A stretch of DNA of 64,000 bases from Chitinophaga arvensicola (GCF_900110835.1 NZ_FOJG01000002.1:3240698-3304697), one strand, 5' to 3'. Counted from the stretch's first letter, positions 23,441 through 33,177 are shown. Numbers and translations are program-made. The notes: a model not told the origin generated them from the sequence alone.

Positions 23441-25567
23441 CTACTTCCCTTCCAGCTTTAGCAGAAACGCATATTCCAGTGCAATTTCCTTCAAGGCGCT
23501 GAACCTTCCGGAGGCACCTCCATGGCCGGTTTCCATATCCGTATGCAACAGCAGCAGGTGATGATCTGTTTTCAACTCCCGCAACTTGGCCACCCATTTG
23601 GCAGGCTCCCAGTATTGTACCTGGGAATCATGCAAGCCGGTAGTGACCAGCATATTCGGATACGCTTTCGCCGTTACATTATCGTATGGAGAATAGGATT
23701 TCATGTAATCATAGGAGTCTTTGTTTTTGGGATTGCCCCACTCATCAAATTCACCGGTAGTGAGTGGAATACTTTCATCCAGCATGGTGGTCACCACATC
23801 TACAAAAGGCACCTGTGCTACGATTCCGTTAAACAGGTCGGGCGCCATATTCGCCACGGCACCCATCAGCAAACCACCGGCACTGCCGCCCATAGCGTAA
23901 AGATGCGCCGTATCTGTATAATGCTGTTGTATCAGGAAATTGGCACACGCAATGAAATCGGTAAAGGTGTTTTTCTTCTTAAACATCTTACCATCTTCAT
24001 ACCACTGACGCCCCATTTCCTGGCCACCACGGATATGCGCAATCGCAAATGCAAAACCACGATCCAGTAAACTGATCCGCGCAGAACTGAACGTAGCATC
24101 CATACTATTGCCGTAGGAACCATATCCATACAGTAACAGGGGCGCTTTACCATTCTTCTCAAACGTTTTCTTATACACGATGGACACCGGAATTTTTGTA
24201 CCATCTGTTGCAGTAGCAAACAATCTCTCCGTGGTATAGTCCTTCGGATCAAAGCCACCCAATACTTCCTGCTGACGTTTCAATTCACTCACCCCTGTTT
24301 CCATGTTGTAATCGTACACAGAATTAGGTGTGATCATCGATGTATAATTATACCGCAATTCCTTGCTATCCATTTCCGGATTGCTGCCCACGGAAGCAGT
24401 ATAAGCCGCTTCTGAAAACGGCAGGTATTTTTCCGTGTGCGTCTTATCGTTGATGATACGGATCTGTGTGAGGCCGCCCTTTCTTTCTTCCAGAACGGTA
24501 AAGTCTTTGAACAGCTCCACGCCTTCCAGCAATACTTCCGGGCGATTAGGAATCAGTTCTTTCCAGTTTTGCCGCGAAGTTTTATCCAGGGCGGATTCCA
24601 TCAACCGGAAATTAAGCGCATCCCAGTTGGTGGTGATATAAAATTTATCTTCCCGGTGATCAACACTGTATAGCATATCCTTTTCACGGGGCTGAAAAAC
24701 GCGGAATGCCTCATTGGGCTTATCTGCATCCAGTATCCTGCTTTCGGACGACAATGTGCTTTCGCTGTTGATTACGATATACTTACCGGATTTTGTTTTT
24801 GATACATCCACATCGAATGTTTCATCCGCTTCATGGTACACTTCTTTATCGGCTGTTACACCGAGGGAATGCCGCATGATGCGATCGGCACGAAGCGTTA
24901 CCGTATCCTTCCGGGAATAGAACAAGGTTTTATTGTCGTTGGCCCAGGTGCTGCCGGCGGTAGTTTCATGAATTTCATCGCTCAGCAGTTCGTTTGTTTC
25001 CAGGTTTTTGATACGGATCACATAACGCCGACGGCTCACCGTATCTATGCCGAAGGCCAGCAGTTTGGCATCGGGGCTTACACTCAGACCGGCTACCTGG
25101 CAATAGGCATGGCCTGCCGCCAGTTCGTTCACGTTGAGGATCACCTGTTCTGTGGCTTCCAGGCTACCCTTCCTGCGGCAATAAACAGGATATTCCTTTC
25201 CTTCTTCAAAACGGGTATAATAGTAGTATCCATTTTTGAGATAGGGAACGCTCATGTCTGTTTCCTTGATCCGTGATTTCATCTCATCAAAGAGTTTCTC
25301 GCGGAGTTTTTTTTCGGGAGACAGGATAGTGTCGAGGTAAGCATTTTCTGCGTTCAGCCAGGACAATACTTTCGGATCTTCCCGGTTGTTCATCCAGTAG
25401 TAATTATCGATCCTTGTGTCGCCGTGTATACTGAGTTCTTTAGCTATCTTTTCCGCCACCGGCGGTTTTATATCCACCTGATCATTCATAGTATTTTTCT
25501 TTTCGTTACAAGACAAAAGCACCGTTCCCAAAAGCAACCAACAATTACCCTGGAAGTTTTTAAACAT
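23441..25567 (-). CDS. ptrB: Oligopeptidase B (S9A), lipoprotein form
   Basis: A 708-residue prolyl-oligopeptidase-family serine peptidase that cleaves short peptides, for oligopeptidase B after Lys or Arg. Seven-blade propeller domain (about 80-430) followed by an alpha/beta hydrolase domain. The triad is Ser562 (GGSAGG), Asp647 (GLHDSQV) and His682 (ETGHGG). Unlike the cytosolic E. coli enzyme it begins with a hydrophobic segment ending LLSC (Cys20), a lipobox, so it should be anchored in the periplasm or outer membrane. The S1 acidic residues that decide basic specificity were not checked, so related S9 specificities remain possible. Confidence 0.9.
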   Translation of the reverse strand: MFKNFQGNCWLLLGTVLLSCNEKKNTMNDQVDIKPPVAEKIAKELSIHGDTRIDNYYWMNNREDPKVLSWLNAENAYLDTILSPEKKLREKLFDEMKSRIKETDMSVPYLKNGYYYYTRFEEGKEYPVYCRRKGSLEATEQVILNVNELAAGHAYCQVAGLSVSPDAKLLAFGIDTVSRRRYVIRIKNLETNELLSDEIHETTAGSTWANDNKTLFYSRKDTVTLRADRIMRHSLGVTADKEVYHEADETFDVDVSKTKSGKYIVINSESTLSSESRILDADKPNEAFRVFQPREKDMLYSVDHREDKFYITTNWDALNFRLMESALDKTSRQNWKELIPNRPEVLLEGVELFKDFTVLEERKGGLTQIRIINDKTHTEKYLPFSEAAYTASVGSNPEMDSKELRYNYTSMITPNSVYDYNMETGVSELKRQQEVLGGFDPKDYTTERLFATATDGTKIPVSIVYKKTFEKNGKAPLLLYGYGSYGNSMDATFSSARISLLDRGFAFAIAHIRGGQEMGRQWYEDGKMFKKKNTFTDFIACANFLIQQHYTDTAHLYAMGGSAGGLLMGAVANMAPDLFNGIVAQVPFVDVVTTMLDESIPLTTGEFDEWGNPKNKDSYDYMKSYSPYDNVTAKAYPNMLVTTGLHDSQVQYWEPAKWVAKLRELKTDHHLLLLHTDMETGHGGASGRFSALKEIALEYAFLLKLEGK

Positions 25568-25627
25568 AGGAGATAGATTTAAATAGTACGGTTTTTACAT
25601 TAAAGCACTACAAATTACGAATTCTCC

Positions 25628-27013
25628 TTACACTATTTTCATATTCACCGGATCCCAGTTGATGAGTTTTTTGCTGAAATAGCTTTCATTGGTAACCAGG
25701 GCGGGGCCGGCTGCGCGAAGACCAAATACGGCATCTTCCACCACGGGCTTTCCGGTGCGCATGGATTCAAAGAAGTTGGTGAAATGTTCCAGGCGATCGT
25801 CGTATCCTTTTGGCGCGGCATAGGCGCTGGATGTTTCGATCGCATTTCTTTTATCCGCAGGATATTTGGCGTTGTAATTCTTCACATACAGGTCCTTTTG
25901 TTCTTTTGTGAAGGTATTGTAAGTATCCCAGCCGCCGTAACCGGGAGCTTCCGGCAGTTTATGCTTTTTAATTTTGAAATCGTTCCAACCCAATTCCAGT
26001 ACGCCTTCCGTACCAATGAGACGGGTATATTCACCACCGCCGCCGCCATCAGCAAAATTCACGCGGAGGGTCATCTGGAAAGCAGGATGCTCTTTGGTTT
26101 CCGGGTAGTCAAAAATAGCGACTACCACATCGGGTACATCGCGGCCATCTTTCCACTGCACCAGGTTGCCGCTGGCATAAATGGAGGTAGGCCCCAGGGA
26201 ACCGGTAATAAAGTGCAGCCCGGAGATGAGGTGTACAAACAGATCGCCGGGGATACCGGTACCATAGGCGCGGTAATTGCGCCAGCGGAAGAAGCGCACC
26301 GGATCGAAAGGCATTTTGGCGGTGTCTTTCAGGAAAGTATCAAAATCCACGGTAGCGGGGGAAGCATCGGGAGGAATGGAATACTGCCAGGCGCCGAGGG
26401 CACTGTGACGGTCCATCCGGGCCTCTACTACATTCAGCTGACCAATTTCACCGGCCTGGTAACGCTTACGCGCCTCCGCGAGTGCCACGCTGCTCACGCG
26501 CTGGCTACCCACCTGGAATACCGCCTTGGTGCGCTTTTGTGCCTCAATTACCCGGTGTCCTTCTTCTATCTGCTGCACCATCGGTTTCTCGCAGTACACC
26601 GCTTTACCGGCTTCCATGGCTGCAATAGCAATGGTATCGTGCCAGTGGTCGGGCGTAGCTACAATGATGGCGTCAATATCCTTACGTTTTAATAATTCGC
26701 GGTAATCGCGGGTGGTAAACACGTGCGAACCATATACTTCCTTCACTTTAGCCAGGTGGCCGGTGTAGAGGTCGGCGGCGCCCACCAGTTCTACGCCGGG
26801 TACTTTAATGGCGGTGTCTACATCGCCAAATCCCATGATCCCCATACCTACGCAGGCAATGCGGATTTTATCGTTCGGGGTTACTCTTTTTTCGGGTTGT
26901 AATATTTCTACATGCTCAGTTTCAGAAGCGGTAACGGCTAAGCTGCCTACGCCGAGAAGGGCAGCAGTACCGCCCAGGTATTTGATAAATTTTCTACGTG
27001 ATTGATCTGACAT
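25628..27013 (-). CDS. Gfo/Idh/MocA-family oxidoreductase, Tat-exported
   Basis: A 461-residue NAD(P)-dependent oxidoreductase, probably acting on a sugar or sugar derivative. The N-terminus has a twin-arginine signal (SRRKFIKYLGG, Arg6-Arg7) followed by a hydrophobic stretch, so it is exported folded with its cofactor. The Rossmann domain begins IRIACVGMGIMGFGD (about 49-63) and the family motif CEKPMV with its conserved Lys lies near 141-146; the C-terminal half is the beta-sheet substrate domain. Secreted Gfo/Idh/MocA proteins are abundant in Bacteroidota and some are retaining glycoside hydrolases. The substrate is unknown. The gene stands alone. Confidence 0.9.
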   Translation of the reverse strand: MSDQSRRKFIKYLGGTAALLGVGSLAVTASETEHVEILQPEKRVTPNDKIRIACVGMGIMGFGDVDTAIKVPGVELVGAADLYTGHLAKVKEVYGSHVFTTRDYRELLKRKDIDAIIVATPDHWHDTIAIAAMEAGKAVYCEKPMVQQIEEGHRVIEAQKRTKAVFQVGSQRVSSVALAEARKRYQAGEIGQLNVVEARMDRHSALGAWQYSIPPDASPATVDFDTFLKDTAKMPFDPVRFFRWRNYRAYGTGIPGDLFVHLISGLHFITGSLGPTSIYASGNLVQWKDGRDVPDVVVAIFDYPETKEHPAFQMTLRVNFADGGGGGEYTRLIGTEGVLELGWNDFKIKKHKLPEAPGYGGWDTYNTFTKEQKDLYVKNYNAKYPADKRNAIETSSAYAAPKGYDDRLEHFTNFFESMRTGKPVVEDAVFGLRAAGPALVTNESYFSKKLINWDPVNMKIV

Positions 27014-27131
27014 TGTGTTCGCTGTTTAAGGGTGGCGTGGAAAAAACACATGATAGTAAAAAAAATTAGAAAGATAAAGTCGGCGGGATGAGTGGGAGAT
27101 TTTCGCTATTTCCTGCAAACGAAAAAAGAAA

Positions 27132-27166
27132 GGGAGATAAGAATGGATACTCCATTCCTATCTCCC
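27132..27166 (-). terminator. sdh operon terminator
   Basis: GGGAGATA (27132-27139) pairs with TATCTCCC (27159-27166), and after one mismatch GAATGGA pairs with TCCATTC around a TAC loop. On the minus strand TTTCTTTTTTC follows. Confidence 0.85.
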
Positions 27167-27204
27167 TATATAAATTGTGCGCTATCAGCGCAATGAGTCT
27201 GATG

Positions 27205-27969
27205 TTATTTCTCAGAAGAAAAACCTGCGCCAATAAACTCGCGGTTGAGGCGGGCGATATTGGTGAGGGAAATTTCTTTCGGGCATTCTGCTTCGCAGGC
27301 GCCGGTGTTGGTACAGCTACCAAAACCTTCCTTATCCATCTGTGCCACCATGTTGAGGGCGCGGGATTGTTTTTCAGGATGGCCCTGTGGCAGCAATGCC
27401 AGCTGGGAAACTTTAGCAGATACGAACAGCATGGCAGAAGAGTTCTTACAGGCTGCTACGCAGGCGCCGCAACCGATACACGCAGCCGCAGCAAAAGCCA
27501 GGTCTGCATTGGTTTTATCTACCGGTAAACAGTTTGCATCCTGTGCATTACCTGTGTTCACGGAAATATAACCACCTGCTTCAATGATGCGGTCGAAAGC
27601 AGATCTGTCTACTGTCAGATCTTTTACTACCGGAAATGCACCGGCTCTCCACGGTTCTACAGTAATGGTATCGCCATCCTTGAAAGCGCGCATGTGCAGC
27701 TGACAGGTGGTAGTACCATCCCATGGACCGTGTGCGCGGCCATTGATATGCATAGAACACATACCGCAGATACCTTCGCGGCAGTCGTGGTCAAAAGCTA
27801 CTGGTTCCTTGCCATCGTTGATCAGTTCTTCATTCACCACATCAAACATTTCCAGGAAAGACATTTCCGAAGAAATATTTTTAGCCTGTAAAGTTTCAAA
27901 TCTACCCTGATCGTTTTTGTTTTTCTGCCTCCACACTTTTAATGTGAGGTTCATGTTATAATGTTCCAT
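27205..27969 (-). CDS. sdhB: Succinate dehydrogenase / fumarate reductase iron-sulfur subunit
   Basis: About 254 residues, carrying electrons from the flavin to quinone. The N-terminal plant-type ferredoxin domain holds the 2Fe-2S cysteines in DHDCREGICGMCSMH and a later TTCQLH; the C-terminal domain holds CIGCGACVAACKN and a second set (GSCTNTGACEAECP) for the 4Fe-4S and 3Fe-4S clusters. The ATG at 27969 (MEHYNMNLTL) is my choice; 27954 (MNLTLKVW) is equally plausible and a longer start at 28026 less so. Last gene of sdhC-sdhA-sdhB, followed by a hairpin terminator. Confidence 0.93.
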   Translation of the reverse strand: MEHYNMNLTLKVWRQKNKNDQGRFETLQAKNISSEMSFLEMFDVVNEELINDGKEPVAFDHDCREGICGMCSMHINGRAHGPWDGTTTCQLHMRAFKDGDTITVEPWRAGAFPVVKDLTVDRSAFDRIIEAGGYISVNTGNAQDANCLPVDKTNADLAFAAAACIGCGACVAACKNSSAMLFVSAKVSQLALLPQGHPEKQSRALNMVAQMDKEGFGSCTNTGACEAECPKEISLTNIARLNREFIGAGFSSEK

Positions 27970-28032
27970 ATACCTTGGACAATTATTTGATTTATAATCC
28001 TGGCCGGCCGTTATGCAGCCAACCAATAACCA

Positions 28033-30006
28033 TTATTTGTAGCTACGCTGAGTAGGTTTACATTCTACGAATTCCAGCGGTTCTTTGTGCAGTTCGTACT
28101 GGCCTTCGCCTTTGTATTCCCATGCAGAAACATAGCTGAAGTTCACATCATCACGTTGTGCTTCCCCTTCGTCTGTCTGTGATTCTTCGCGGAAGTGACC
28201 ACCACAGGATTCGCGACGGTCGAGCGCATCGATACACATGAGTTCACCCAGTTCCAGGAAGTCGGCCACACGACCGGCTTTTTCCAGTTCAGGATTGAAT
28301 TCATTGGCAGTACCCGGTACACGTACATCTTTCCAGAACTCTGCACGCAGCGCCTTGATTTCCTCAATCGCTTCTTTCAGGCCCTTTTCATTACGCGCCA
28401 TACCGCATTTATCCCACATGATCTTTCCGAGCTTTTTATGGAAGAAATCAACGGATTTGGTGCCTTTGATGCTCATGAACTTGTCGATAGTGGCTTTCAC
28501 TTTATTTTCTGCTTCCACGAAAGCAGGATGGTCAGTAGGAATAGCCTTGGTGCGGATCTCATCTGCCAGGTAGTTACCTACAGTGTAAGGAATCACGAAG
28601 TAACCATCGGCCAGCCCCTGCATCAGTGCGGAAGCACCCAGACGGTTAGCACCGTGATCAGAGAAGTTGGCTTCACCCAGGGAGTATAAACCAGGAACGG
28701 TAGTACCCAGTTCGTAATCTACCCAGAGACCACCCATGGTATAGTGTACCGCAGGGTAGATACGCATTGGCAGTTCGTAAGGGTTTTCACCGGTGATCTT
28801 GGCGTACATGTCGAACAGGTTACCATATTTCTCGGCTACTACTTCCTTACCCAGTTTAATGATTTCTTCTTTGGAAATATTGGAAAGCTGGCGTTTACCA
28901 ACTTCAATATTACCATAGCGTTCGATCGCTGCGGCGAAGTCGAGGTATACTGCCTGTTTGGAAGTACCTACGCCATAGCCGGCATCGCATCTTTCTTTTG
29001 CTGCACGGGAAGCGACGTCACGTGGAACGAGGTTACCGAAGGCAGGATATCTTCTTTCCAGGTAGTAATCCCTTTCTTCTTCAGGGATTTCGCTGGCTTT
29101 ACGGGTATCGTTTTGTTTTTTAGGCACCCAGATACGACCATCGTTACGCAGTGATTCTGACATGAGGGTCAGTTTCGACTGGTGATCACCGGAAACCGGG
29201 ATACAGGTAGGGTGAATCTGTGTGAAGCAAGGGTTTGCGAAGTAAGCACCATTCTTGGTAGCTTTCCAGGCGGCAGTTACGTTAGAACCCATTGCGTTGG
29301 TAGAGAGGAAGAATACGTTACCATAACCACCGCTGCAGATCAGTACGGCATGCCCGAAATGACGCTCCAGTTCACCGGTGATGAGGTCGCGTGCAATGAT
29401 ACCGCGTGCTTTGCCATCGATCTTTACGATGTCGAGCATTTCATGGCGGTTGTACATTTTCACATTACCCAATGCTACCTGACGCTCCAGTGCGGAGTAA
29501 GCACCGAGGAGCAGCTGCTGGCCTGTTTGACCGGCGGCATAAAAAGTACGCTGTACCTGTGTACCACCGAAAGAGCGGTTACTTAACAGTCCACCGTATT
29601 CACGTGCAAAAGGAACACCCTGTGCCACGCACTGATCTATAATATTACCACTCACTTCCGCCAGACGGTGTACGTTGGCTTCACGGGCGCGGTAGTCACC
29701 ACCTTTTACTGTGTCGTAGAATAAACGGAAAACAGAGTCACCGTCATTCTGATAATTCTTGGCCGCGTTGATACCACCCTGAGCGGCGATACTGTGTGCA
29801 CGGCGCGGACTATCCTGAAAGCAGAATGCTTTTACTTTATATCCCAACTCACCTAACGAAGCAGCTGCTGAAGCACCAGCCAGACCAGTACCAATGATAA
29901 TCACTTCCAGATTACGCTTATTGGCAGGGTTCACCAGCTTACAATGTCCTTTATAGTCTTCCCATTTGGAATTTAATTGTCCGGCAGGAATTTTTGCGTC
30001 AAACAT
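28033..30006 (-). CDS. sdhA: Succinate dehydrogenase / fumarate reductase flavoprotein subunit
   Basis: A 657-residue FAD enzyme that oxidises succinate to fumarate in the TCA cycle, or the reverse. Dinucleotide-binding motif IIIGTGLAGASAAASLG (36-52); the histidine that carries FAD covalently is His71 in RRAHSIAAQGGIN. Substrate and capping-domain motifs (HPTCIPVSGDH, RRYPAFGNLVPRDVASRA) are intact. Its size and the single membrane partner fit the Bacteroidota/epsilonproteobacterial type with a two-heme cytochrome b. It sits 19 bases after sdhC. Confidence 0.96.
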   Translation of the reverse strand: MFDAKIPAGQLNSKWEDYKGHCKLVNPANKRNLEVIIIGTGLAGASAAASLGELGYKVKAFCFQDSPRRAHSIAAQGGINAAKNYQNDGDSVFRLFYDTVKGGDYRAREANVHRLAEVSGNIIDQCVAQGVPFAREYGGLLSNRSFGGTQVQRTFYAAGQTGQQLLLGAYSALERQVALGNVKMYNRHEMLDIVKIDGKARGIIARDLITGELERHFGHAVLICSGGYGNVFFLSTNAMGSNVTAAWKATKNGAYFANPCFTQIHPTCIPVSGDHQSKLTLMSESLRNDGRIWVPKKQNDTRKASEIPEEERDYYLERRYPAFGNLVPRDVASRAAKERCDAGYGVGTSKQAVYLDFAAAIERYGNIEVGKRQLSNISKEEIIKLGKEVVAEKYGNLFDMYAKITGENPYELPMRIYPAVHYTMGGLWVDYELGTTVPGLYSLGEANFSDHGANRLGASALMQGLADGYFVIPYTVGNYLADEIRTKAIPTDHPAFVEAENKVKATIDKFMSIKGTKSVDFFHKKLGKIMWDKCGMARNEKGLKEAIEEIKALRAEFWKDVRVPGTANEFNPELEKAGRVADFLELGELMCIDALDRRESCGGHFREESQTDEGEAQRDDVNFSYVSAWEYKGEGQYELHKEPLEFVECKPTQRSYK

Positions 30007-30025
30007 ATATCCTTACTTTACAGAA

Positions 30026-30709
30026 TTATTTGAAATAGATTACAACGGGAATGATAGCAAAACCAACAGGGATCGCTATTCCAAACACCCAAACGCCAAT
30101 GAAGCTGAGCAGGCCGTTGTATTTTTTATGATTTAAACCAAAGGTCTGACAGGCGCTTTTGAAGCCGTGGATCAGGTGGAAAGACAGTCCGATCATACCG
30201 ATCACATACAATGCCACCAGCCATGCGTTTTTAAAGGTTTCATACGACAGGGCGTATAAATCTTTCAATGGCTCAATGCTACCTTCGTAAGTGCGGGTAG
30301 GCATTTCCGTGTAGTGGAATTTTCCCCAGAAGTTAGCCAGGTGGATAACAATGAAGATAAGGAGGATACTTCCCATAATGGCCATCTGACGACTGAACCA
30401 GGAAGATGTCTGATTACCCGGATTCACGGCGTATTTCACCGGACGGGCTGCCCTGTTGCTGAATGTGAGCTGGAGCGCAATGAATGCGTGCAGCAGAATC
30501 ACAATTTTCAGCCCCCAGGCAATAAACTGAATCAGGCTGTTGTGTCCCATAAACGCAGCGTATGCGTTAAAGGCCTTGCCTTCGTCGTTGTACAACAGCT
30601 GGAAATTTCCTGCCAAATGCACAATAACAAAACTGCAAAGAAACAAGCCGGTAGCACCTACCAATAACTTCTTACCGATAGAGGTATTAAAGAACTGTGA
30701 CCACTTCAT
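30026..30709 (-). CDS. sdhC: Succinate dehydrogenase cytochrome b subunit
   Basis: A 227-residue membrane anchor with about five helices, the single fused cytochrome b subunit of this complex II type. Histidines that may ligate two hemes lie in the helices (FVIVHLAGNFQ, VILLHAFIALQ, IFIVIHLANFWG, SFHLIHGFKSA). It receives electrons from SdhB and reduces menaquinone. First gene of the sdhCAB operon, driven by one of the best promoter matches in the window (30759-30789). Confidence 0.94.
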   Translation of the reverse strand: MKWSQFFNTSIGKKLLVGATGLFLCSFVIVHLAGNFQLLYNDEGKAFNAYAAFMGHNSLIQFIAWGLKIVILLHAFIALQLTFSNRAARPVKYAVNPGNQTSSWFSRQMAIMGSILLIFIVIHLANFWGKFHYTEMPTRTYEGSIEPLKDLYALSYETFKNAWLVALYVIGMIGLSFHLIHGFKSACQTFGLNHKKYNGLLSFIGVWVFGIAIPVGFAIIPVVIYFK

Positions 30710-30758
30710 AAGTAAAATTCTAAGCTTCCTAGTATAAAAAGATGTTCGAAATGTCGGG

Positions 30759-30789
30759 CAAATTTAACGCAGGAAAAATAAAAACCAAA
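30759..30789 (-). promoter_or_regulatory. sdhCAB promoter
   Basis: Minus strand: TTTG (30789-30786), 19 bases, TAAATTTG (30766-30759), a full consensus match. The leader before the sdhC ATG is about 45 bases. Confidence 0.78.
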
Positions 30790-30896
30790 TGATATTTATC
30801 AGGTTTTAGTATACATACGTGAGTAAATTAATGCATTACACATTGACAATCACTAATTCACGCATGATATCTTTCATTTTGTAATGAAAATTAATA

Positions 30897-31460
30897 TTAT
30901 TCCAGCCGTTTCAACATGATATTATCTATCATATTAAACAGATGTAAAGGCTGATATGTTCGCCATTTATCATCATCCAGCAGGTGGACATAATAATGTA
31001 AACGTGCTCTTTCAAATTCTTCGCGCGTTTGTACGGGCATGTTCAGACTCACGATCCAGCCGCCATCATCGCGGATATCCTCCCACCATTCTTCATAGTA
31101 ACAATCATCTGAGGAATGGAAGTTCATCACATTTTCTGTGATCAGAATAAATTTTGTGATGCCCTGTGCAATGAGTGTATCAATAATATTACGCTTCATG
31201 GTCATGATGTCATTATCAATGGCATCGTTCCATTCGCCTAATAGTTCTATAATAACAAAATTGAACTGGTAATCCGTAAAAAGGATCTTCATGTACAGAT
31301 TGCGTGAGCCAAATTCATCCCATTGCGGATGTATATAATAGTTATACACCGAATTGGAATATTCAAACTCACTGTATTCTCTACCATAAAAAGGAGAGTA
31401 TTCATCTTCTTCGGCGGTGTACAAATGCCGCCAGTTGTAATATGGCTCTATGTTATGCAT
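30897..31460 (-). CDS. Uncharacterised cytosolic protein
   Basis: A 187-residue acidic, unusually aromatic protein (many Tyr and Trp; start MHNIEPYYNWRHLYTAEED). No signal peptide or membrane helix. Predicted alternation of strands and helices in the middle (KILFTDYQFNFVIIELLGEW, GITKFILITENVMNF) could form a small alpha/beta fold. Not recognised as a named family. It begins 31 bases after murQ ends on the same strand and may be cotranscribed with the kinase-murQ pair, but nothing in it suggests amino sugar metabolism. Confidence 0.7.
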   Translation of the reverse strand: MHNIEPYYNWRHLYTAEEDEYSPFYGREYSEFEYSNSVYNYYIHPQWDEFGSRNLYMKILFTDYQFNFVIIELLGEWNDAIDNDIMTMKRNIIDTLIAQGITKFILITENVMNFHSSDDCYYEEWWEDIRDDGGWIVSLNMPVQTREEFERARLHYYVHLLDDDKWRTYQPLHLFNMIDNIMLKRLE

Positions 31461-31491
31461 ACCTGGTTATTCCTTCAAAGTGCTGGTTAAA

Positions 31492-32310
31492 TCATTTTTT
31501 TTCAAAATCGTCTACCGCTTTTTTTACGCTGCCGGCCTTTAACAGCAGTTGTTGTGCCTGTTCATAATCGGTGAGCGACAGCTGTTCCATCAGCATTTTA
31601 ACGCCGCGGTCTACCAGCTTTTCATTGCTGAGCTGCATATTCACCATCTTATTATCTTCTACCCTGCCCAGTTGAATCATCACGGCGGTGGAGAGCATGT
31701 TCAGTACCAACTTCTGTGCAGTGCCGCTTTTCAGCCTCGTGCTGCCCGTTACAAACTCGGGGCCCACTACCACCTCCACAGGGAAGTCGGCTGCCGCAGA
31801 CACCGGCGTATCCGGGTTACAACTGATGCTCCCTGTTACAATACCGTGTTTACGGCATTCATTCAGGGCGCCAATAACATAAGGAGTAGTACCGCTTGCC
31901 GCAATGCCTACTACTACATCTTTATCGGTAATGTCATAAGCCTGCAGATCCTTCCATCCCTGTGTAGGGCTGTCTTCCGCAAACTCCACCGCTTTACGTA
32001 TAGCGGTGTCGCCACCGGCGATCAATCCTACTACCAATCCCTGCGGCACACCGAAAGTAGGTGGACATTCAGAGGCATCCACCACACCTAAACGGCCGCT
32101 GGTACCTGCACCTATATAAAACAAACGGCCGCCCGCCAGCATTTTGTCTGCCACGGCGGTCACCAGTTTCTCTATCTGCGGAATCGCTTTTTCCACTGCC
32201 AACGGAACGGTCTGATCTTCTTTATTCATATTCGCCAGCAACTCCGGCACACTCATCTTTTCCAGATGACGATAGTGAGAAGCCTGTTCCGTTACTTTTA
32301 CAAATGACAT
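31492..32310 (-). CDS. murQ: N-acetylmuramic acid 6-phosphate etherase
   Basis: A 272-residue SIS-domain lyase that removes the lactyl ether from MurNAc 6-phosphate to give GlcNAc 6-phosphate, a step in peptidoglycan recycling. Motifs: GAGTSGRLGVVDASECPPTFG (core of the active site with Glu near 83), GIAASGTTPYVIGAL and ELVTGSTRLKSGTAQK-like PEFVTGSTRLKSGTAQKLVLNM. It is somewhat shorter than the 298-residue E. coli protein, lacking part of the C-terminal helices. The sugar kinase gene directly upstream (18 bases) probably supplies its substrate. Confidence 0.95.
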   Translation of the reverse strand: MSFVKVTEQASHYRHLEKMSVPELLANMNKEDQTVPLAVEKAIPQIEKLVTAVADKMLAGGRLFYIGAGTSGRLGVVDASECPPTFGVPQGLVVGLIAGGDTAIRKAVEFAEDSPTQGWKDLQAYDITDKDVVVGIAASGTTPYVIGALNECRKHGIVTGSISCNPDTPVSAAADFPVEVVVGPEFVTGSTRLKSGTAQKLVLNMLSTAVMIQLGRVEDNKMVNMQLSNEKLVDRGVKMLMEQLSLTDYEQAQQLLLKAGSVKKAVDDFEKK

Positions 32311-32328
32311 ATCTGATGGTTAAAAAGT

Positions 32329-33177
32329 TTAGCGATGATATTCCAGCAAGCCTTCCATTGGTGTTCTTAACACTCTGCCCATGGGCAGTTCATATAATTC
32401 ACACAGCTCACTGAGGATGTCGCGGAAGTGCCAGGCGACCCCGCCGGTAAAATGCAGGGCGGTGGTCCAGCTCTCCCGGTATTTATAAATGTGGTTAAAG
32501 AAGAAGTCGTTCAGTCCATCTTCCAGGATGTTCTGAATCATATAATGTTCCCGGTTCTCCGACAAAAACTCGGTAAACCCTGCCAGGTAGCGGTTGGCTA
32601 ACGGCTTCCGGTACACGCTTTCCAGGATCTCGTCTTTATTGGTATGGTACTTATACTCGAAGCGGGAATGCAGGTCTTCATCAAAACTATTGTAAAGGTA
32701 ATACTGCAGCACCTTCCGGCCAAGATAAGCGCCACTGCCTTCGTCACCCAGGATGAAACCCAGACCGGGATTGTTCTTTACAATCTCTTTCCCATCGTAG
32801 TAACAGGAGTTGGAGCCTGTACCCAGGATACTCACTACACCTTCCTGGCGGCCGCACAGCGAACGGGCAGCGCCCATCAGGTCGTGCTGTACATCATACG
32901 TTACACCCGGCCATACTGCCTGGATGGCGTCGGACACGAGCTGCAGGTTCTTTGGCTGCGACAGCCCTGTTCCATAAAAATAGACTTCCGTTACATGACT
33001 GCCGGGCGGTAACTGCGGCGCCAGTTCCTTTTCCAGAATTGCTTTTATCTGCTCCGCAGATTGAAAGTACGGACTTACCCCCTGTGTTTTCAGGATCAGC
33101 GGCTCACCCGCGCCAAGTAAGCCCCATTCTGTCTTTGTAGATCCGCTGTCTGCAATCAACTTTATTCCAGCACTCAT
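32329..33177 (-). CDS. BadF/BcrA-type N-acetyl amino sugar kinase
   Basis: A 282-residue ASKHA-fold kinase. The phosphate-1 loop is LIADSGSTKTEWGLL (7-21) and phosphate-2/adenosine motifs appear as ILGTGSNSCYYDG and LGDEGSGAYLGRK. Members of this group phosphorylate GlcNAc or, as in MurK of Clostridium, both MurNAc and GlcNAc. Placement directly ahead of murQ makes MurNAc the most likely substrate, so the two enzymes would convert recovered MurNAc to GlcNAc 6-phosphate. Substrate choice is an inference from neighbourhood. Confidence 0.88.
   Translation of the reverse strand: MSAGIKLIADSGSTKTEWGLLGAGEPLILKTQGVSPYFQSAEQIKAILEKELAPQLPPGSHVTEVYFYGTGLSQPKNLQLVSDAIQAVWPGVTYDVQHDLMGAARSLCGRQEGVVSILGTGSNSCYYDGKEIVKNNPGLGFILGDEGSGAYLGRKVLQYYLYNSFDEDLHSRFEYKYHTNKDEILESVYRKPLANRYLAGFTEFLSENREHYMIQNILEDGLNDFFFNHIYKYRESWTTALHFTGGVAWHFRDILSELCELYELPMGRVLRTPMEGLLEYHR

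Noticed and set aside
25784..26692. A 302-codon plus-strand frame opposite the Gfo/Idh/MocA gene.
   Set aside because: Antisense of a well-defined family; no start context or conserved motif.
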